Positions 58,703 through 64,000 of a stretch of DNA of 64,000 nt are shown piece by piece. Positions within the stretch are counted from its first letter, which is position 1. The number at the start of each line of letters is the position of its first letter. The DNA comes from Phaffia rhodozyma (lineage: Eukaryota; Basidiomycota; Tremellomycetes; Cystofilobasidiales; Mrakiaceae): NCBI GenBank assembly GCA_014706385.1, contig JACGZH010000001.1, positions 1,550,001-1,614,000 of the forward strand. The letters run 5' to 3'. Below the pieces are notes generated by a model, which saw only the letters and a list, made by a program, of their open reading frames with translations, ran no database searches and was not told the DNA's origin. The position numbers and the translations under genes were made by a program.

Positions 58703-58740
58703 AGGCGGTCCGCGGACCAGGCGGTCCGCGGACCAGGCGG
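58703..58740. promoter_or_regulatory. Tandem palindromic repeat upstream of arginase, candidate operator
   Basis: The 16-bp unit AGGCGGTCCGCGGACC occurs twice without gap (58703-58718, 58719-58734), followed by a partial third AGGCGG. Each unit contains the perfect 12-bp palindrome GGTCCGCGGACC with CGG/CCG ends, like sites of Zn2Cys6 regulators. The nearest ATG is arginase, 121 bp away; the bZIP gene on the other side begins over 1 kb away. Confidence 0.7.
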
Positions 58741-59361
58741 TAAGTCGAGTAAGGACGAAATGAAATAAAATAAACGAAAGATGAAATAAAAGATAATCTA
58801 TTTACATAAGTTTTTGCACAGCTGACCCCGATTTGTCCATATCATGGGTAGGGTCGGGGCATTTTTTTGGTGTCCCGATGACCTCAAGGGAAACACGTGA
58901 ACGAGACTGTGAGTGATCCCAAGTTGCATAGCTGTCTGCCCCAGATTGTTCCCAAGTGAAGCCCGAATGTAACCATGTTTGCCCTTCATCAGCCCTTCCT
59001 CGGGGTAAAGACAGCCAAGGCCGAGGCTGGATCTGCATAGTTTTCAGCGCGCAGTAGAGTTATCCGTTTCTGATTGGCAATCTCTGGCGTTTTCCCCTCT
59101 TTCCTGTCCTGATACTGTCCCTTTTTCGTTGATTTCCTCTTTTTTCTCGCCCTCGTCTTTTCTTCCTCTCATCTCTCCCTTCCTCTTTCTCTTTCGTCCA
59201 TCACCTTCAGTTTGTTTCCGTCAAGTTTATCTTTCCTCCTCTTTCTCTTCCAAATCCTCAACACACTCCCTCAGGGCACCTATCTTTGCCCTGCTGAACC
59301 CAGAGACCAGTTCTCCAAATCCCATCTGATACACAACAACACGAACAGAAATACGGTTATA
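58741..59361. promoter_or_regulatory. Intergenic region between arginase and the Gcn4-like gene
   Basis: About 620 bp before the first upstream ORF of the bZIP gene. Two overlapping minus-strand frames (58798-58989 and 58802-59038) have no recognisable similarity and no exon structure, so I treat the region as promoter. The segment 59100-59290 is strongly C/T-rich. Confidence 0.4.
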
Positions 59362-60429
59362 ATGTCCTTCTTCGCCTAAGCAACCAGTTCTTTCCCCGAG
59401 AACCGCCCCCAATTTCACTCAGTTTAAATAACCAGTAGGTGTTTTCTTCTCTTCCTTCTCGCGTCCTCTTCCTTCTTTTTTTTCCCTTTCTTTCTTCTTT
59501 CTTCTCTCTTTCTTTTCTAGCTCCGAACAAAAGCGTTTTTGAGAAGGAGAGAAGAGAGGATAGAAAAAAAGTTGACAGGAAGAATTGGTCGTGGCCACTT
59601 TTTTCCTTTCTATTCCTATCACTTTCGTAATCTATTACTCCCGTACCACGCGGATTTTCTTTCTGACTAATCTTTTCATGCGTTTCTCTCTCATCCTTTA
59701 GTGTCCCCCCCTCAAGCTACTTTTCCCGTACATCCAGTACAGGTTTTGACTTTTGTCTCCCCACCCAACATGCGTAAGTGTTCTTCCATCGTCCATATTC
59801 CATCCGGTCTTGCTTCGGGGATTCGCCTTCTCTTCCCTACCACCGAACTCCGGTAATCTGCTGCGCATATTCGGTCAAACCCTTGTATCGGAAGTAATTC
59901 CGAGGAATCACTGCGCGTGCATTAAATTCGACTAGAGAGAAATTAGAACCGAGGCGCCCGCAGATCTCAATTCTTCAAATCCACCCAGAACATTCTTATC
60001 TGATCTTGTTTGTTAACCTTCTTGTCTTTTGCTTTGCTTTCCTTGGTCGGTTTGGTTGTCTTTGCCTTGCCTCGATCTCGTTCCGCCTATTCTTCTCTAT
60101 CAATAGGCCCGTAACACCTCTACCACCCGGCTTCGGCCACCAAACTAACCTAGTTTCCATCCTCCACAAAAATGGTGAGTTCTTTCGGCTGTCTATCTAT
60201 ACATCTTCTTTTTCGACCTCACTTCCTTACTGACAAAATGCCAACAACATCTCCTTAGGTCTCCCTACCCGTCTTCCGCCTATACCAATTCGAAAAAAAC
60301 CAGAACAAACGAAAACAGCACCCGCCGTCTTGTCCACACAAGATTCCTCAACCAACCCCGTCCACACTGTCCTGCGCCCACAACGCACGCATCAATCCGA
60401 ACTTCCTCCCCTTCCCAACCGGTCCATAG
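59362..60429 (+). promoter_or_regulatory. Multi-uORF leader of the Gcn4-like gene
   Basis: Four upstream reading frames precede the main start. uORF1 is 59362-59379 (MSFFA). uORF2 is 59678-59701 (MRFSLIL). uORF3 starts at 59770: if the intron at 59774-60106 is removed it is only M-R-P-stop (ending 60114), if retained it has 28 codons (ending 59856). uORF4 starts at 60172, immediately before a GTGAGT donor, continues at 60259 and stops at 60429 (57 codons). In yeast GCN4 and Neurospora cpc-1, such uORFs couple translation to eIF2alpha phosphorylation by Gcn2. Some uORFs may lie in introns; transcript data would decide. Confidence 0.6.
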
Positions 60430-60527
60430 CCCCTGCTACCGTGCCCGTCATCACCGTCGATTCCCCCGACAACTTCTCTTCTTTCTCCTATCTTTCTAAC
60501 AAACCCCCACATCACACTTTTGACGAT

Positions 60528-61986
60528 ATGGCTCTTCTACAAAACAAGGCCTTTGGCTTTGGCGCCTTTTCTCAGCCGGCCCATCAGCAAGGCGAACAGA
60601 GTTGTCAGACCGGTCAGACCAGTCCCCTTCTGAACGAGTCTGGCTTTCAAGATATGGTCGGAGGTTCAGGTGTGTATATCTTTCGACCTTTTCGTGTCTG
60701 TCCATGGTTTTGTTCTGATCCCCTTTGTCTTCCACTTCCTCTTTCCTTTTCCTTCCTCTGTAACAAACACCAGCCTCCACCGCTCCTTTCGACCCTTCCG
60801 TCTCTCTCGACATTCTTGGCAATCTCTTTGATCAGATCCCTCTCGCTCCCGGCTCGCCTACGCCCAACCTTGACTATTCCCCTCTTTCCAACTTTACTGC
60901 TTCCCCCGAGTGGGCGAGTGCTAGTTTGTTTGGAGATTCGGGTGCACAGGCTGGTATCGATGACGTCGCGCTGTACGTACTTTCCGTTTGTTGACGTCTT
61001 GAAACTGACTACCCCGCTAACATCTTTTCAAACTTGTTGATCTCTACAGCTCCTTCAATGATGATAACTTTGATTTCATCTTTGACGGACCTTCCCTGTT
61101 TGGTGATCTCCCCCTGTTCCCAACTTCAAAGTCATCCACCTCGAACGCTGTTGCTTCCGTCACCCCTGCCGCTCCTGCAGCCCCTGTTGTCGCTACTGTC
61201 GCTACTTCTACCCCTCATCCCTCTCCGTCCTTGTCCCTTCCTTCCGTTCTTCCACCGTCCTTGACGATCTCTCCTGAGGCCTGCTCGCCCCCTCTTCCCT
61301 CTACTCACGCTCCCTCCCAGACCCCTCCTCTTGGCCTTGTCCGACAGAACTCTTCGCCTTTCCCCTCCCGTACTATTTCTGCTGCTCCTCGACCTGCGCC
61401 TCGCCGATCATCTGCCCCTACTGGACACCGAAAAGGCATACAGGCCGACCAGCTTCTCGACTTGGACGCACCTATCCAAGAGAGAACCTACGCCGGACCG
61501 AGTGCGACGAGCAAAAGAAGAATTCCTGCTGCCTTTGAAGCACGACAAGCTGGCAAAAGCGGTAATAAGAAAAAGAGGGTCTCGACTGATGCGACTCCTG
61601 ACGCTTCCTCCGCCTCTACCTCTTCCACCCCCGTGCTTTCCTTGATGTCGATACCCGGTGAGGACGAGCCACTCCCGGAAAACCTGGCAAACTCGATCGA
61701 GTTCAAACGACGACAGAACACGCTCGCTGCCAGGCGATCGAGGATCCGAAAGCTTGAGCATGTCAAGACGTTAGAGAACAAGGTGGAAGTGTTGGAAGGA
61801 GAAAACGAGAGATTGTTGGCCTTTGCCCGAGCCGCCATTGGTCGATTCCCCGAACTTGCCTCTGGTGAGTGGACGGGAATGATCGAACGATTCGAGCAGT
61901 CCGCCCGGGAGATGACCGCTAGAGAAGAGGAGGAAGGCGCTCGAGGGATGCGGGAAGCTTTCGGTGATGATGAAGACGATGATTGA
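60528..61986 (+). CDS. Gcn4/Cpc1-type bZIP transcription factor
   Basis: Probable activator of amino-acid biosynthesis under starvation. The C-terminal bZIP reads EFKRRQNTLAARRSRIRKLE, HVKTLENKVEVLEGENERLL and resembles Gcn4 in its basic region (NT-x-AARRSR-x-RKL) and LE-x-KVE zipper start. The N-terminal part is acidic and aromatic (FNDDNFDFIFDGPSLFGDLP), a typical activation segment, followed by a Ser/Pro/Ala-rich linker. I chose ATG 60528 because it is the first ATG in this frame. The frame is open further upstream (RPVTPLPPGFGHQTNLVSIL and LPTRLPPIPIRKKPEQ) but offers no ATG, so a non-AUG or differently spliced start cannot be excluded. Introns begin at 60670 and about 60973. The protein ends with an acidic DDEDDD tail, stop 61986. 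It is divergent from arginase. Confidence 0.82.
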
Positions 61987-62761
61987 GTGACCTGTCGGGT
62001 CTGTCGTCTTTTGTTTATATTCTTTTCTTTTCTTGTCCCTCTGCTCCTTTTTACTTTCTTTCGCTGCTATGTGTTTCTTCTCTTTCGAAAAATTCTATCT
62101 GTCTTCGAGTCCATTCTTACTCTATTCGTTCCTTGACATAATTCCATACAAAACCCAAAAAAATTATCATAAACAATGACTTTCTCTACCAAAAAAAATC
62201 GTACAAACCTCGGAACCTTTGGCTTTGCTCCAGTGTCTTCTATCCTTCCTGTTCTTTATTACCTCTTCATCTCTCTATGCTTTCGTCCTTCTTGGGCTCT
62301 TTCGGAATCTGCTCCTTTTCCCTTCTATCCACTCTCCAATCCAGTCCAATCCAACTCCAATCTACATAGTTCAGCTCAGCTCAACTCCAATCACCCTCCC
62401 CTCCTCTCCACTACTACACCACCTTCCACCTTCCACCTCGCCTTAACTCTCTTCTACTTTCTCTTTCTCTCACCCTTCCTTCTTCTTGCCTCTTTATCTC
62501 TTGTCGATCTATGAGTCCTGAACATATCGCATGGAAAAGACCAAAGGAAAAACTCTAAAGGAAGAAGATGTATAACAAAGCCTAGTCGCTTCCGGCGAAC
62601 GCCGGGCCGGAGATCTTGCCTTTCCGGACGAGTTATCTCCGGAGATCTGTTTCGTCCATCTCTTGAGTTTTTGTCTGTTTTATACTTTCTCTCATTCACA
62701 CCATCTTGCACCCACTCATTCTTCAACCCATCTTTCTCTACATCTTCGAGACTTGACTGAC
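61987..62761. other. Intergenic region upstream of the short-chain dehydrogenase
   Basis: 3' flank of the bZIP gene, then C/T-rich sequence. A plus-strand frame at 62176-62514 is low complexity and not supported. Two GC-rich elements near the next gene are listed separately. Confidence 0.5.
62592..62648. promoter_or_regulatory. GC-rich palindrome and direct repeats upstream of the dehydrogenase gene
   Basis: A perfect inverted repeat CCGGCGAACGCCGG (62592-62605) is followed by two direct copies of CCGGAGATCT (62607-62616 and 62639-62648). They lie 114-170 bp before the dehydrogenase start. CGG-containing inverted repeats suggest a Zn2Cys6-type regulator, but no factor can be named. Confidence 0.5.
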
Positions 62762-64000
62762 ATGCCTGCTACTATCGATTATTCTGGAAAAATTGCTTTA
62801 ATTACCGGTTCGTCCTACAGCCCTCGTCTTTGCCTCGTCTTGCCTGGTATTCTCTCGGAATCAAGGTTGGAAAGTTTCAGAGGAAAGTAGAACTCACAGT
62901 AGGCTGAAAATCTATTGATGGTTATCATTCTATAGGTGGAAACCGAGGAATAGGGCTTGCCATCGTCAAGGAGATGGCCACAGGTTTGTCTTCTCAGTCT
63001 TATATCGTCCTCAGTCACCGATTTTCACTATCATCTTCGATCTCGATGGGGCCGCTTTGGCTGGATGAACGCAACTTTAGCTGGAGCAAACATCGCATTG
63101 ACATATGGTTCGACTCCGAAATCGGAGGTGGATGCTCTGCTTCAAGATCTTCAATCAGAGTTCCCAGATCGTCAATTCAAAGCTTTTCAACTGAACGGTT
63201 CAGAATCGAAATCCTATCAGGCTCTTCTGCCTGCAATCCTTCAATCCGGACTGGAAGGAAGTTTGGACATCGTAGTCGCAAACGCAGGAATTGCGCTATG
63301 GAAGGAGGCAGAAAACATGACAGACGACGAGATGTTGAACATCTTTGGCGAGTTCCGTTCTTTTTAGCAGCTGATTCTTGCTTCTTTGTAATCTTTGGGG
63401 AGAGACAGACGAGAAATTGTTTGGTTAACCCGGGTGATCATCGCTTTGTCGGGGACAACAATAGGAGTCAACACGTTCGGACCGTATTATCTGATGCGGG
63501 AATGTGTCAACACCTGGCTTCCTGCCGGAGAGGAAAAGACGAAAGGAAGCCTGGAAGGAAAGGTCGGTTTGGTTGTTTCTAGTGTTAGTGGCCATGTTGC
63601 CATGTCCCCTCAAAAGTGAGTGATCTTTTTTCGATCGGTTTTCTCTCGTATGTGTGTTCTCTTCTCTCTGAATGAACGAACCGCTTTGCCTCTCTTGATA
63701 TTCCTTCTCGATGGAAATGATACTCTATAGGCAAGCCGCTTATAATGCTTCTAGTACGTCAAATTTCTCGATCAGGTTTATCTTGGTGGTAGTTTATGCA
63801 CTTACCTTCCTGGTCTTTCCCAACCTATATCTTGTTCTTATTCCCTTTTTCAGAGGCTGCCGTGACGGCTTTCTCTAAGGTGCGCTGGTCCTGAACCGAC
63901 GGTCAGATCGAAGCAAAGGAGAACTAACACATCTTACTTTGATGGATGGAGTTCTCTCCAGTCCTTGGCTATCGAATGGGCGCCGTTAGGGTTCCGAATC
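62762..64000 (+). CDS. Short-chain dehydrogenase/reductase (partial, runs off right edge)
   Basis: NAD(P)-dependent oxidoreductase of the classical SDR family, resembling fungal mannitol/sorbitol dehydrogenases. ATG 62762 gives MPATIDYSGKIALITG, spliced to GNRGIGLAIVKEMAT (TGxxxGIG cofactor loop) and AGANIALTYGSTPKSEVDAL. It continues GSLDIVVANAGIALWKEAEN (NAG motif), VNTFGPYYLMRECVNTWLPA and KVGLVVSSVSGHVAMSPQKQ. The active-site YxxxK region is split over short exons as AAYNAS, KAAVTAFSK, and the last visible exon reads SLAIEWAPLGFRI. At least six introns. The C-terminal part, which fixes substrate preference, is outside the window. Confidence 0.9.

Noticed and set aside
58798..59038. Two overlapping minus-strand ORFs upstream of arginase
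   Set aside because: Neither has recognisable similarity, and they contradict each other's frame; more likely promoter sequence.
1..64000. tRNA, rRNA, transposon, integrase, CRISPR or phage signals
   Set aside because: None seen on reading both strands; the gene content is ordinary nuclear fungal DNA. A tRNAscan and repeat search would be needed to exclude degenerate copies.

Overview
The window is nuclear DNA of a basidiomycete fungus, most likely a yeast of the Tremellomycetes such as the Cystofilobasidiales. The evidence is the gene content (a WOPR morphogenesis regulator, a Snt2-type PHD/BAH protein, a Kre9/KNH-like secreted protein, a P450 resembling the astaxanthin-synthase group) and the gene structure: many short GT..AG introns, very small exons, and genes packed on both strands. 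The species assignment is inference. I see no operons, phage, integrases, transposons or CRISPR arrays.

Left third (1-30.7 kb): a Snt2-like chromatin reader (+), NAD formate dehydrogenase (-), a small unidentified exon (-), the splicing factor Prp40 (+), serine palmitoyltransferase subunit Lcb2 (-), a TMCO4/Mil1-like DUF726 hydrolase (-), a small secreted protein (+), ribosomal protein uL30/Rpl7 (-) with a box C/D snoRNA in its second intron, a Doa4/USP8-like ubiquitin protease (-) and the nucleoporin Nup35/Nup53 (+).

Middle third (30.9-51.2 kb): the Mus81 nuclease (-) with four MluI cell-cycle boxes upstream, a cytochrome P450 (+), an Msb1/Mug8-like morphogenesis protein ending in a long glutamate run (+), a small membrane protein of unknown function (-), and a WOPR-family (Wor1/Ryp1/Gti1/Pac2) transcription factor (+) behind a simple-sequence-rich upstream region of about 2 kb.

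Right part (52.4-64 kb): mitochondrial Hsp60 (-) and Hsp10 (+) lie head to head over 221 bp containing a perfect heat-shock element. Arginase (-) is divergent from a Gcn4/Cpc1-type bZIP factor (+). The arginase upstream region holds a tandem GC-rich palindrome, and the bZIP leader holds several short upstream ORFs. A short-chain dehydrogenase (+) is cut by the right edge.

The genes are mostly housekeeping and do not form one pathway. The functional pairings are Hsp60/Hsp10 (the two halves of the mitochondrial folding chamber) and arginase/Gcn4-like (arginine breakdown beside a probable master regulator of amino-acid synthesis). I found no convincing new defence or mobile system. The most informative signals are regulatory: the intronic snoRNA, the uORF leader, the MCB cluster, the heat-shock promoter and the tandem palindromes.
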